A stretch of 64,000 bases of DNA, from contig CAYHHK010000003.1 in NCBI GenBank assembly GCA_964356415.1, positions 1-64,000 on the forward strand. The letters run 5' to 3'. Below, piece by piece: positions 9,327 to 18,051 of this stretch (its first letter is position 1; every line of letters starts with the position of its first letter). The stretch comes from JAPLDB01 sp964356415. GTDB lineage: Bacteria > Bacteroidota > Bacteroidia > AKYH767-A > 2013-40CM-41-45. Both the position numbers and the translations under genes were made by a program. The notes under the pieces were generated by a model. That model saw nothing but the letters and a program-made list of their open reading frames with translations. It was not told the DNA's origin and made no database searches.

Positions 9327-9359
9327 AAGGGAATAGCCATCGTTGCTATTCCCTTTTTT
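9327..9359 (+). terminator. Intrinsic terminator after nosZ
   Basis: A perfect 11-bp stem, AAGGGAATAGC/GCTATTCCCTT, encloses a 7-nt loop and runs into six T residues. It lies 18 bp after the nosZ stop and before the NosL-fusion gene, so it probably limits read-through into the assembly genes. Confidence 0.85.
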
Positions 9360-9386
9360 ATTTCTTAATTGAATAATAATTAAATA

Positions 9387-10427
9387 ATGAACAATTCGAA
9401 TAGCACAATTAAATTAACGGGGACGATGAAAATCATTACAGCGCTTTGTGCAGTGATGATGTTTATTGTTTTACTTTTTCCGATTTGGAGAATTGAACTT
9501 GAAGCTCCGCAGTACCCGGAAGGTCTGGTGTTGAAAATTTATGCAAATAAGCTGGGTGGTAATATTGATGTTATCAATGGATTAAATCATTACATCGGTA
9601 TGCGCACGTTGCACGCAGACGACTTTATGGAGTTTACGGTGCTGCCTTATATCCTTGGAGGATTTGCAGCACTTGGTTTGCTTGTTTTGGCGATTAACCG
9701 GAGAAAAGTATTCAATGCATGGGTGATACTTTTTTTAATTATGTCCTTTGTATCCATGGCAGATTTTTATAGATGGGAATACAATTACGGGCATGAGTTG
9801 AATCCTGATGCGCCCATTCAGGTTCCGGGAATGGCATATCAGCCGCCATTAATCGGATACAAGCAATTGCTGAATTTCGGGGCCTTCTCAATTCCTGATA
9901 CAGGCGGTTGGATATTTATCGCAGTTGGCGTATTGCTTGTGAGCACGTGGTTTCTTGAGTTTATGAAGAAGAGAAAAATGGAGTCAGGCGTTGCAGGAAT
10001 GGCATTGATGATTTTTCCGGCTGTATTTCTGGCGTCCTGCAGCACTGAGCCTCAGCAGATCAGCTATGGAAAAGATGCATGTGCCTTTTGCAAAATGAAT
10101 ATTGTTGACCCCAGATTTTCCGCGCAATGCATGAGTAATAAAGGAAAATCATTTAAGTTTGACGACATTCATTGCTTATCCTCCTTTCTAAAAAATGGAG
10201 GCATTTGGCGGAATGAGCTTTCTGGTGTTTATTTTTCTGATTTTGCAGGAAAAAGCCTATGGATCAAATCAGATTCTGCACTTTTGCTTTCCAGTGATTC
10301 ATTGCGAAGTCCGATGGGCGGTAATATGGCGGCCTTTATTTCGGAGCAGGACAGGGATGAGGCGATGAAAGAATACAATGGTCAAAAGATAGTATGGGAA
10401 GACATCAATCCTTTCAACAAGAAATAA
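9387..10427 (+). CDS. nosL: Fusion of a four-helix membrane protein with copper chaperone NosL
   Basis: This is a 346-residue protein. Residues 1-195 form a membrane domain with TM segments near 15-33, 86-104, 110-125 and 173-192 and a soluble loop with GLNHYIGM. Residues 222-346 are a NosL domain with the metal motif CAFCKM (C232, C235, M237). NosL delivers copper to apo-NosZ. In other bacteria NosL is a separate lipoprotein; here the join at 206-218 (MIFPAVFLASC) still looks like a lipoprotein signal, suggesting two ancestral genes merged. Clade II clusters usually have a small membrane gene, nosB, just after nosZ, and the N-terminal half could be its equivalent (inference). It overlaps nosD by 34 bp. 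Confidence 0.85.
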   Translation: MNNSNSTIKLTGTMKIITALCAVMMFIVLLFPIWRIELEAPQYPEGLVLKIYANKLGGNIDVINGLNHYIGMRTLHADDFMEFTVLPYILGGFAALGLLVLAINRRKVFNAWVILFLIMSFVSMADFYRWEYNYGHELNPDAPIQVPGMAYQPPLIGYKQLLNFGAFSIPDTGGWIFIAVGVLLVSTWFLEFMKKRKMESGVAGMALMIFPAVFLASCSTEPQQISYGKDACAFCKMNIVDPRFSAQCMSNKGKSFKFDDIHCLSSFLKNGGIWRNELSGVYFSDFAGKSLWIKSDSALLLSSDSLRSPMGGNMAAFISEQDRDEAMKEYNGQKIVWEDINPFNKK

Positions 10428-11650
10428 GGTGCCTTATTCTATTCATTTTATTAATTCCTGCATTCAGCAATGGTGCCACCTTTTCCGTGAAGCAGAATAC
10501 GCCAATGAATACGATTCAAAAGGCGATCGAAAGAGCAGGAAATTTTGACACTATACTGGTTTATCCCGGTACTTATTACGAAAAGAACATCCTGATTAAA
10601 AAGCCCGTTGTGATACGTGGTATCAATCAACCTGTGCTGGATGGTGAAAAAAAGTTTGAGATCATCTCCATTTGGTCATCAAATGTTACTGTGGAAGGGT
10701 TTTCATTGCAGAACTGTCCGCAGTCAAGCATGAATGATTATGCAGGCATAAAGATCTACAATGCAAGCAATGTATTCATCAGGAACAATTATTTATACGG
10801 CATGTTTTTCGGAATTTATTTCCAGGAGTGTTCCGGGTGCACTGCTTCAGGAAATGTATTGAAATCTTCAGGTGCTGAGGAAGTGCAGGTAGGGAATGGA
10901 ATTCATTGCTGGAAGTGTGATAGTATGGTCATTGAGAAAAATGACATCAGAGGACACAGAGATGGAATTTATTTTGAGTTCGTTACCAATTCGACTATCA
11001 CAGGAAATTATAGCTACGGAAATCTCCGCTATGGGTTGCATTTTATGTTTTCCCATCATAATGATTATGTGAGTAATACTTTTGAAAACAATGGTGCCGG
11101 TGTGGCTGTCATGTTTACCAATCACGTAAAGATGATTAACAATATTTTTAAGGATAACTGGGGTAGTGCTGCATATGGATTGCTTCTGAAGGAGATTTCA
11201 GACAGTGAAATAAGGAACAATACATTTACAAATAACTCCAGCGGAATTTACATGGAAGGATGTAACCGCAGCTTGATTGAACATAACAATTTTAATTCCA
11301 ATGGTTGTGCTTTGCGCATTCAGGCAAGCTGTGATGAGAATACAATAGAGAGAAATAATTTCAAAAGCAATACATTTGATGTCACCACCAATGGATCACT
11401 CATTCAAAATAAATTCGCCAATAACTACTGGGACAAATATGAGGGGTATGATCTGAATCACGACGGAAACGGAGACATACCTTATCATCCTGTCAGCGTT
11501 TACTCTATGATCATTGAGCAAAATCCGGTGGCAATGATCCTGATGAGAAGTTTTATGGTGACCTTACTGGAGAAAACAGAGAAAGCAATACCCAGCATCA
11601 CGCCTGAGAATTTTAAAGATGATTCACCACATATGAAACCACTGTTGTGA
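10394..11650 (+). CDS. nosD: NosD, periplasmic right-handed beta-helix copper-delivery protein
   Basis: This is a 418-residue protein with a signal peptide (CLILFILLIPAFSNG) and a long series of parallel beta-helix repeats (NN/NxF turns, e.g. IRNNYLYGMFFGIYF) typical of NosD/CASH domains. It ends with the conserved WDKYEGYDLNHDGNGD-type segment. NosD works with the NosFY transporter in maturation of the NosZ copper sites. The start (ATG 10394) lies inside the preceding gene, an overlap of 34 bp, and no other ATG precedes the signal peptide. The stop overlaps the GTG start of nosF by four bases, so translation is probably coupled. Confidence 0.94.
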   Translation: MGRHQSFQQEIRCLILFILLIPAFSNGATFSVKQNTPMNTIQKAIERAGNFDTILVYPGTYYEKNILIKKPVVIRGINQPVLDGEKKFEIISIWSSNVTVEGFSLQNCPQSSMNDYAGIKIYNASNVFIRNNYLYGMFFGIYFQECSGCTASGNVLKSSGAEEVQVGNGIHCWKCDSMVIEKNDIRGHRDGIYFEFVTNSTITGNYSYGNLRYGLHFMFSHHNDYVSNTFENNGAGVAVMFTNHVKMINNIFKDNWGSAAYGLLLKEISDSEIRNNTFTNNSSGIYMEGCNRSLIEHNNFNSNGCALRIQASCDENTIERNNFKSNTFDVTTNGSLIQNKFANNYWDKYEGYDLNHDGNGDIPYHPVSVYSMIIEQNPVAMILMRSFMVTLLEKTEKAIPSITPENFKDDSPHMKPLL

Positions 11651-12375
11651 TTGAGATACAGGACATATCAAAATCTTTCGGGAAGTTAAAGGTGCTCAAC
11701 GGCATCTCGGGTTCCTGTGAAAAGGGGGAAACAATTTCCCTCATCGGGCCAAATAGCTCAGGAAAAACAACCCTGATCAAATGCCTCCTTGGAATGGTAA
11801 TTCCCGACAGCGGAAAAATACTATTTGACGGTAATGATATTTCCGGAAGCTGGGAGTACCGCGACAGGATTGGCTACATGCCGCAGATCGGACGTTACCC
11901 TGAGAACATGACCATGGGAGAAGTATTTGATATGATCCTTGATCTCAGAAAAAAAAAAGAAGGCGATGTTGACCGTGAGCTTATTCGTTCTTTCGGACTG
12001 GATTTAATTTTGAACAAAAGAATGCGCACGCTTTCAGGCGGAACCAGGCAAAAGGTAAGTGCTTCGCTGGCTTTCTTGTTTCGTCCGCAGGTGCTTATTC
12101 TTGATGAACCAACTGCGGGACTTGACCCTGTTGCTTCTGAGACCCTGAAGGAAAAGATCAGGAATGAAAAGGAGCAGGGGAAACTGGTTCTGATAACCTC
12201 ACACATCCTCAGCGATCTGGATGACCTCGTTACCCGAGTAATATATTTACAGGATGGAAATGTGTTGTTTCACAAGTCAATCAGCGAACTTCGCAATGAT
12301 ACCGGGGAAGAAAAATTGTCCCGTGCCATAGCTGAAGTGATGAAAAAAAATGAACCGGCGGAAAGTTTAATTTAA
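11647..12375 (+). CDS. nosF: NosF, ABC transporter ATPase for NosZ maturation
   Basis: This is a 242-residue ABC ATPase that starts with GTG in a GTGA overlap with nosD. Walker A is GPNSSGKTT, the signature is LSGGTRQK, Walker B is LILDEPTAGLDP and the switch histidine is in ITSHIL. It forms the cytoplasmic motor of the NosDFY complex that supports assembly of the NosZ copper centre. It is followed by a 150-200-bp gap with two hairpins before nosY, unusual because nosF and nosY are normally adjacent or overlapping. Confidence 0.95.
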   Translation: MIEIQDISKSFGKLKVLNGISGSCEKGETISLIGPNSSGKTTLIKCLLGMVIPDSGKILFDGNDISGSWEYRDRIGYMPQIGRYPENMTMGEVFDMILDLRKKKEGDVDRELIRSFGLDLILNKRMRTLSGGTRQKVSASLAFLFRPQVLILDEPTAGLDPVASETLKEKIRNEKEQGKLVLITSHILSDLDDLVTRVIYLQDGNVLFHKSISELRNDTGEEKLSRAIAEVMKKNEPAESLI

Positions 12376-12420
12376 TCCGATGGAAGGGGAATAGTGTTTT
12401 GTTTGAACGATTCCTCACCT

Positions 12421-12440
12421 CGTCCCGAAACTTCGGGACG
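12421..12440. repeat. REP-like palindrome between nosF and nosY
   Basis: A perfect 9-bp inverted repeat, CGTCCCGAA-AC-TTCGGGACG, is flanked by CCTCACCT and GGGATCGGAATGAC-like sequence. A related palindrome with similar flanks lies at 30437-30462, which suggests a dispersed palindromic family rather than a nos-specific signal. Confidence 0.7.
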
Positions 12441-12473
12441 GGATCGGAATGACAAGCTATAGATTTTGACTAT

Positions 12474-12520
12474 GGCGGAATGTAACATTTGCGTGTTGGG
12501 AGCAAATTTTATATTCCGCC
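12474..12520. promoter_or_regulatory. Long imperfect hairpin upstream of nosY
   Basis: Arms 12474-12492 and 12502-12520 can form a 19-bp stem with one G-T and one C-T mismatch around a 9-nt loop: GGCGGAAT pairs with ATTCCGCC, and ATTTGC with GCAAAT. There is no T-run, so it is not a standard terminator. It could stabilise or process the mRNA, or be a mobile mini-element. It supports the nosY start at 12557 rather than 12527. Confidence 0.55.
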
Positions 12521-12556
12521 AATCAAATGTATTATTTAAATAAAGAACAAAGAAAA

Positions 12557-13324
12557 ATGTTTAAGATCATTCGATATGTCATGGCTGATATTCTCCGCAG
12601 CCGCATCATTTTCGTTTATACAATTTTCCTGCTGGCGATCTCTCTGAGTATTTTTAACCTGGAAGACAATGCCGAAAAAGGATTGCTGAGCATGCTGAGT
12701 ATCATTCTGATTATTGTTCCGTTGGTAAGTCTCATATTCAGCACAATTTACATGTACAACTCAGCGGAATTTATAGAGCTGCTTCTTTCACAACCAATCA
12801 GACGCGGACATTTATTGATGAGCATCTATGCCGGGGTCTGCTGTTCTCTGCTTGTGGCTTTTGCTGTGGGTGCTGCGTTGCCGGTCATTATGCTTGTGGG
12901 TTCTTCCACTGCATATATGATGTCGGTCGCCGGTTTAATCCTCACTGCTATATTTGTTGCAATGGCTGTTTTGGGATCCGTAATAACCAGAGATAAGGCG
13001 AAGGGTATTGGTATTGCCATCATGCTCTGGCTTTACTTTTCACTTTTTTATGATGCCATCATGCTGCTCATTTTGTTTCAGTTTGGTGAATATCCCCTGG
13101 AAAAGCCAATGCTATTCTTGTGTTCTCTGAATCCTGTTGACCTGGCCCGTATTTTCATTCTCCTACAAATGGACGTCTCGGCACTGATGGGATACACCGG
13201 TGCCATTTATCAAAAATTTTTCGGATCATCACAGGGTATCATTTTTTCCGTGTCACTCATGATGCTTTGGCTTGCGGTTCCGCTTTGGTTTTCACGTCGT
13301 GTATTCCTTCGAAAGGATTTATGA
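12557..13324 (+). CDS. nosY: NosY, ABC transporter permease for NosZ maturation
   Basis: This is a permease of about 255 residues with six hydrophobic segments, beginning MFKIIRYVMADILRS; the opening amphipathic helix and the NSAEFIELLLSQPIRRG and SVITRDKAKGIG segments fit NosY-type ABC-2 permeases. The ATG at 12557 was preferred to that at 12527 because a long hairpin ends at 12520 and because family members begin close to this helix; ten more residues are possible. It is the membrane partner of NosF. It is the last recognisable nos gene; the next gene starts 76 bp downstream and is unrelated in function. Confidence 0.9.
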   Translation: MFKIIRYVMADILRSRIIFVYTIFLLAISLSIFNLEDNAEKGLLSMLSIILIIVPLVSLIFSTIYMYNSAEFIELLLSQPIRRGHLLMSIYAGVCCSLLVAFAVGAALPVIMLVGSSTAYMMSVAGLILTAIFVAMAVLGSVITRDKAKGIGIAIMLWLYFSLFYDAIMLLILFQFGEYPLEKPMLFLCSLNPVDLARIFILLQMDVSALMGYTGAIYQKFFGSSQGIIFSVSLMMLWLAVPLWFSRRVFLRKDL

Positions 13325-13400
13325 AACAGGTTGTCTCACCGAAATACCCTTATCTTTTTTTTATTCAAATCTGTATTTGTCGTTTTAGCAATTTTGAAAT

Positions 13401-15959
13401 ATGAAAAAGATCAATGCCTTATTTGCTTTTTTTGTGGTTTTCACAAATGCTGATTCGCAACCTTATCCAGCGATACACAATAGCCGACCCCGTATTTATT
13501 CTGATTCAGCTCGCTTTGCATGGCTGCAGAATAACATCACTTTAGCCGGAGATTGCCAAACCACGTACAACGAATTTGATTTCCGCTACCACAATTGGTG
13601 GATAAATGATCCCCAGTTGTATCTAACAGGTTCTGACTCCTCACTATGGACATGGAACTGGGGCTCACAATATGCAAAGGATGAAGCGGTATTCACCCTG
13701 CTAATGTTTAAGATCAACCGGGATTCATTGTCTCTGAAACGATGCCGTTTTCTTGCGAGCAAGGCAATTGACACCCTCAACGCAGTTGATTATTCTGTTA
13801 TGGCTTTCTATGATAAGGAGGCCTTCGTGAGGAAGTTCAGCGATGTAGGAAGTTTGTTGATTGACTGGTGTTACCGCGACTTGCCCGATACCCTGTTACA
13901 TGAACTCGTTCGCTCGCAATACAATATGAATCGTGAGTTCATGAATTTTTTTATCTTATCTGCTTCAGGAAACAGTTATGTATCAAGTCACAATGCGTGG
14001 AATTGTGTTTATACCAACCAGAATGCACTGGCGCTTTTTGCAGCGGAAGGTCTGGATTCATTGCAAAACGATACAGTTAGACAATGGTATGAGGCAGTAT
14101 ATGATAAGTGGATAAACGGATTTTTGCCTTGTTACGGTTATTACCGTGACGATGACGGGGGATGGAACTGGGGCGCTGCATATTCCATGTGGTCGCTGGT
14201 TGATCAGTTTCAGATGTTTGACAATATGCTGATCGGAACAGGAAAGAATTTTTATACGGATTTGCCTTGGGTACTGAACAGCATTAACCAATATTGGTAT
14301 TTCATTCAGCCGGATGAATGGTGTATTCACTCAGGTGATGGCAATACCTTTGTTGCAGGAGACAGGGTAATCTATCGCCATGCGGCGCTATTCAATGATC
14401 CGAGAAGTGTTTGGCTTGCTCAAAAATATTCGCAACCGTTGTATTACTATTCCACTCCTTATGTCTTTCAGAAATTACTTTACAAGGATTTTACACTTTC
14501 TGCAATTGCTCATCCGGCCCCTCCGCTGGATTGGTGGTCTGATAAAACGGGATTATCCGTCAGCAGATCTTCATGGGATTCATCTGCAGTAATGACTACT
14601 TTTTTTAATTCTCCAAGTAAGCGTGCTGCCCATGAGCATCGGGACAATAACTCCTTTACTATTTTTAATGATAAACCTCTTTTGATTGATGCAGGTTCCT
14701 ATGATACCTATGGAGGAACTCATTATCTTAATTATTATCAACGTACAATTGCACACAACAGTATTTGTGTATTTGATTCTGCTGAGGTGTATACCAACTT
14801 CGGGCAGCCCGCTTCCAATGATGGAGGACAAATAGAATCTTTCGCATTACAGAACTACAATGATATTTTTCTTTCGCAAAACCGGCGGGGAAACTGGATT
14901 AAGTATGGCGCAGGAGTTAATTATCAGTATAATATTGCAGATGCTCAGTTGTCTTACGACTCAGCTAAACTTGATTTTTTCAGGAGAAGGTTTTTGTTTG
15001 TTAAGCCATATAAAGTGATTGTTCTGGATCATATCCACCTGAAAAACACAGGCACCCATCAACGTGACGCAAAATGGGTTGCCCATTTTATGAATCAGCC
15101 TGAGGTGAGTGGTATAGTGATAAATAGCAAAGTCCCGGGGCATATCGAAACGTACAATGGAAAGGATTACCAGGCACTGAATGGCAATGGCAGTGCGGCG
15201 ATCAGAACCTTACTTCCTGCTAATACAACTGCAACCCTGATTGGAGGAACCGGTTTTGAATTTTGGGTCAATGACTCAAATTATACACCTCTTTATCCGC
15301 CGGATACTATTCATGGTTCGCCGGGAAGATGGAGGATAGAAGTGCAGCCGGTTACAACAACTGACAGTTTGGTTTTTCTGCATACGATTGAAATCGGAGA
15401 TTCATCTAATGCGGCAATTGCAGGGGGAATTGCTCATCAGAATAGTTATTCAGCAGGTGCTGACTGGGATGATACGCTTTACTATTTCTCTGCCAATGGC
15501 GACACAGGATCAATGTATCAGGTCTTTTATAACGTACCTGGCGGAAGAGTAGCAGGTATTTTGGCTGCTGACCTTCAATCCGGAAATTATTTTATTTTGG
15601 TTAACGGAATTATTTCTGCCGGTATTGCAACTGACGCGAATGGAATACTACAAACTTCAATTGTGCTCCCTTCAGGTAACCATACTGTGGAAATTGTTCA
15701 GCAGACAACAGCAATATTTTCAATAGCCGGCAAGCCTGCGTCAATCAGCGTATTTCCAAATCCTGCTCTTGCAGAAATAAATATTGTTACTGTCAATCGG
15801 GAAAAAATGGAAGTGCAGATTGCCAACTCCATCGGTCAAATTATTCTGAAGGAATCTGACGTAAACAAGATTTATTTATCAGACATCCCCGCGGGAATGT
15901 ATTTTTTAATGGTAAAGCAAGGAGGAGAATATTTTGTATCAAGGTTTATTAAAGAATAA
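13401..15959 (+). CDS. Secreted heparinase II/III-like polysaccharide lyase with T9SS tail
   Basis: This is an 852-residue protein. A signal peptide (about 1-19) is followed by an alpha/alpha-toroid-like region to about 370. A heparinase II/III C-terminal beta-sheet domain begins near 400, with HEHRDNNSF at about 411-419, then LLIDAGSYDTY and a YYQRTIAHNS block. These are the segments that carry the metal or catalytic residues in PL12/PL21-type lyases, which cleave uronic-acid polymers by beta-elimination. Residues from about 780 form a type IX secretion sorting domain (SVFPNPALAEINI ... GMYFLMVKQGG ... RFIKE), so it should be exported to the cell surface. Substrate unknown. It starts 76 bp after nosY but is probably a separate unit. 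Confidence 0.88.
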   Translation: MKKINALFAFFVVFTNADSQPYPAIHNSRPRIYSDSARFAWLQNNITLAGDCQTTYNEFDFRYHNWWINDPQLYLTGSDSSLWTWNWGSQYAKDEAVFTLLMFKINRDSLSLKRCRFLASKAIDTLNAVDYSVMAFYDKEAFVRKFSDVGSLLIDWCYRDLPDTLLHELVRSQYNMNREFMNFFILSASGNSYVSSHNAWNCVYTNQNALALFAAEGLDSLQNDTVRQWYEAVYDKWINGFLPCYGYYRDDDGGWNWGAAYSMWSLVDQFQMFDNMLIGTGKNFYTDLPWVLNSINQYWYFIQPDEWCIHSGDGNTFVAGDRVIYRHAALFNDPRSVWLAQKYSQPLYYYSTPYVFQKLLYKDFTLSAIAHPAPPLDWWSDKTGLSVSRSSWDSSAVMTTFFNSPSKRAAHEHRDNNSFTIFNDKPLLIDAGSYDTYGGTHYLNYYQRTIAHNSICVFDSAEVYTNFGQPASNDGGQIESFALQNYNDIFLSQNRRGNWIKYGAGVNYQYNIADAQLSYDSAKLDFFRRRFLFVKPYKVIVLDHIHLKNTGTHQRDAKWVAHFMNQPEVSGIVINSKVPGHIETYNGKDYQALNGNGSAAIRTLLPANTTATLIGGTGFEFWVNDSNYTPLYPPDTIHGSPGRWRIEVQPVTTTDSLVFLHTIEIGDSSNAAIAGGIAHQNSYSAGADWDDTLYYFSANGDTGSMYQVFYNVPGGRVAGILAADLQSGNYFILVNGIISAGIATDANGILQTSIVLPSGNHTVEIVQQTTAIFSIAGKPASISVFPNPALAEINIVTVNREKMEVQIANSIGQIILKESDVNKIYLSDIPAGMYFLMVKQGGEYFVSRFIKE

Positions 15960-16034
15960 TCAGATTAATAATTCTCTGCAAATTTCAAACATTCAGGATG
16001 CGCATGTGCATTCCGCTACTGATAGATCAGTTCA

Positions 16035-17105
16035 CTAAAAAGGACTCAGGAATTCGGGATTGTTTATAAAGGACGTATCAGTAAACATTTTCAGGTAAGC
16101 GACCAGGCATTGCTTGTCATAGGCTGAAAGGTGAAGTCCGTTTACTTTGGCCGGCTTGGTCATTATGGGATCAACGTTCGGAGAATTGAGGTGAACCCCA
16201 GAATCATAAAATTCAACCACCTCTTCAAGCGTGGCGTATCTGCCATCGTGCATATATGGAGCTGAGAGTTCAATATTCCTAAGCGTTGGAGAAATGAATT
16301 TTCCGATAGTCAGGGAATCATGACTGAAATTGAAATTCCCTGCATTTTGACCTACGGGTATTTCATCGAGCCCGTTATTGTGCAATCGGTTATCTGTGCA
16401 AAGCACGGAGCCATGACAGTGAAAGCAATCTCCTTCTTCCGTATTGAAGATTACCATGCCCCTGATCTCTTCCTGTGTTGGTGCATACCCCTGATTTCTG
16501 TATTTGTCGAACTTTGAGTCAGAGGAAACCATTGTATAAATGAATTGTGCAGCAGCAGTTACTATTTTATTTTTTAGCTCTTCATGAGACAATTTTTCAA
16601 AATCCGTTACATTGAATGCCTGATAAAATAAATTCGGATATTGGTTATGGTTTTTCAGTCTTTGCACCAGGTCATTCATATTGGTATTGAAAAATTCCGG
16701 TTCAAAATCACCCATGCAAACTTCACCGATAGAAGCGAGTCCGCCTTCCCACAGGAATTTATTTTTCCATGCAAGGTTTACATGTACCGGAACACTTGTT
16801 TGTTCTCCGTTTGGATGTATGTGCAAAGGTGATGAAAATGACTTTGTAGCCACATGGCAGGAGGAGCAAGATAGTCCGTTGCTTGAAAGAATGGGATCAT
16901 AATACAACATATGGCCCAACCTGACACCCTCGACGGTAAGGGAACTTACACCTGCAAGTACAGGAGGCGGAAATCCCGCCGGATTGATTAGCTGGTAAGG
17001 AGTCTGGGTATAAGATGTGCTATCAGCTCCTTTGTCTTTTCTGCAGGATGCAATGAAGGAAATGGTAACGATTATTGCGAGGATAGCGTAGCTGTATTTT
17101 TTCAT
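16035..17105 (-). CDS. MauG/MbnH-type diheme peroxidase-family lipoprotein
   Basis: This is a 356-residue protein starting at ATG 17105. An upstream ATG at 17156 would overlap the preceding gene and bury the lipoprotein signal. The lipobox FIASC gives Cys21. Two heme-binding motifs are present: CSSCH (80-84) and CFHCH (227-231), with the conserved FLWEGG between them and PYMHDGR after. The fold is that of bacterial cytochrome c peroxidases and MauG. Because it lies 13 bp downstream of an MbnP-like gene, it is most likely an MbnH-type enzyme, which in methanotrophs oxidises a tryptophan of MbnP to kynurenine to build a copper site. A conventional peroxidase role is the alternative. Confidence 0.85.
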   Translation of the reverse strand: MKKYSYAILAIIVTISFIASCRKDKGADSTSYTQTPYQLINPAGFPPPVLAGVSSLTVEGVRLGHMLYYDPILSSNGLSCSSCHVATKSFSSPLHIHPNGEQTSVPVHVNLAWKNKFLWEGGLASIGEVCMGDFEPEFFNTNMNDLVQRLKNHNQYPNLFYQAFNVTDFEKLSHEELKNKIVTAAAQFIYTMVSSDSKFDKYRNQGYAPTQEEIRGMVIFNTEEGDCFHCHGSVLCTDNRLHNNGLDEIPVGQNAGNFNFSHDSLTIGKFISPTLRNIELSAPYMHDGRYATLEEVVEFYDSGVHLNSPNVDPIMTKPAKVNGLHLSAYDKQCLVAYLKMFTDTSFINNPEFLSPF

Positions 17106-17118
17106 CACTTCATTTTGA

Positions 17119-17853
17119 TTATTCAATTGAAAATACGTCAGCACCATTGGATGCAAATTTCAGCATGGATACAGAATCTCCCATGATGTAATTGCCATCA
17201 ATATTAAAATCGAAAGCCGCCGGGTTTCGATACCATTCATTAATATTCATCACCAGCATTTTTGAGATATCATCCTGATCGAAGCAGACTGAAAGTGGCA
17301 ACTGTACTTTAATGAGGCAACTGTTAGTGCCGAGATGCATTGCATATCCCGGAGTTCCTGATGTGTCAGCGAAATAGCCTTCAAGCTTCAGGAAATGATA
17401 GCCGCCACCCATCATCATCGGCCATTCCATCATCAGGTTGTCAGTGGTTGCCGGCAATCCATTCTGAACATTGTGCACAGAATCAACTCCAATGTTGAAT
17501 CGGATACCTGTGTAACATCCTTTTGGAATATCCTTTATTGAAACATTAAGTGTTGCTGCTGACCGTGCATCTACAAAAAGCCAGTCTTTTATCTGCACAA
17601 CGGAACTGTCTGCTTTTACCAGGGATACTTGTGAAAGGTAGAAGACGAGTGTATTTACACTGTATTGATTTTGTGCCTGATTTTCATAAATTAGTGTATC
17701 CAAGGCAAGGGTAGGTCCGTCAACCCTGAAACCGAATTCAAGGTTAAGGGCAGGGCTTGAAGCGGCCGGTATGTCGGTATCGGTATTTTCATCCTTCTTG
17801 CAGGAGGATACAACTATCAACAACAGAAGGAAAAGATAGAAATGGGTTTTCAT
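17119..17853 (-). CDS. MbnP-family copper-binding lipoprotein
   Basis: This is a 244-residue lipoprotein (VVSSC, Cys18). The beta-rich body contains the family segments NTLVFYLSQVSLVK, GCYTGIRFNIGVDS and MMEWPMMMGGGYHFLKLEGY. Trp144 in the last segment sits where MbnP proteins carry the tryptophan that MbnH converts to kynurenine; His153 and His173 are nearby candidate copper ligands. The adjacent diheme protein strengthens the pairing. It is divergent from the FAS1 lipoprotein and about 3.8 kb from nosY, consistent with a copper supply role in the periplasm or outer membrane (inference). Confidence 0.82.
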   Translation of the reverse strand: MKTHFYLFLLLLIVVSSCKKDENTDTDIPAASSPALNLEFGFRVDGPTLALDTLIYENQAQNQYSVNTLVFYLSQVSLVKADSSVVQIKDWLFVDARSAATLNVSIKDIPKGCYTGIRFNIGVDSVHNVQNGLPATTDNLMMEWPMMMGGGYHFLKLEGYFADTSGTPGYAMHLGTNSCLIKVQLPLSVCFDQDDISKMLVMNINEWYRNPAAFDFNIDGNYIMGDSVSMLKFASNGADVFSIE

Positions 17854-18042
17854 ATATTTATTTATTTTTGTAAAGTTATCATATTTTAACTCATAATTAA
17901 ATGATTGCTGTCATGAAATCAATTGGTTTTAGCGTAATACTGAACCCGATTAATTTTTTATGATAAATATTAGCAGGTTAACTGATAAATGTCATGTGTA
18001 GGCAACTTCACACTGCCTTATTTTCGTCTGCAAATCATAAAA

Positions 18043-18050
18043 TAACTTTG
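18043..18050 (+). promoter_or_regulatory. Candidate -7 element at the FAS1 gene start
   Basis: TAACTTTG matches TAnnTTTG exactly and ends one base before the annotated ATG at 18052. Transcription would then begin at or after that ATG, so the true start might be ATG 18073 or 18076, still ahead of the hydrophobic signal. Alternatively the match is chance. Confidence 0.35.
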
Positions 18051-18051
18051 T

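Noticed and set aside
15960..16034. Bidirectional terminator between the lyase and the diheme gene
   Set aside because: An imperfect GGATGC/GCATTCC stem is visible but without U-runs on either strand.
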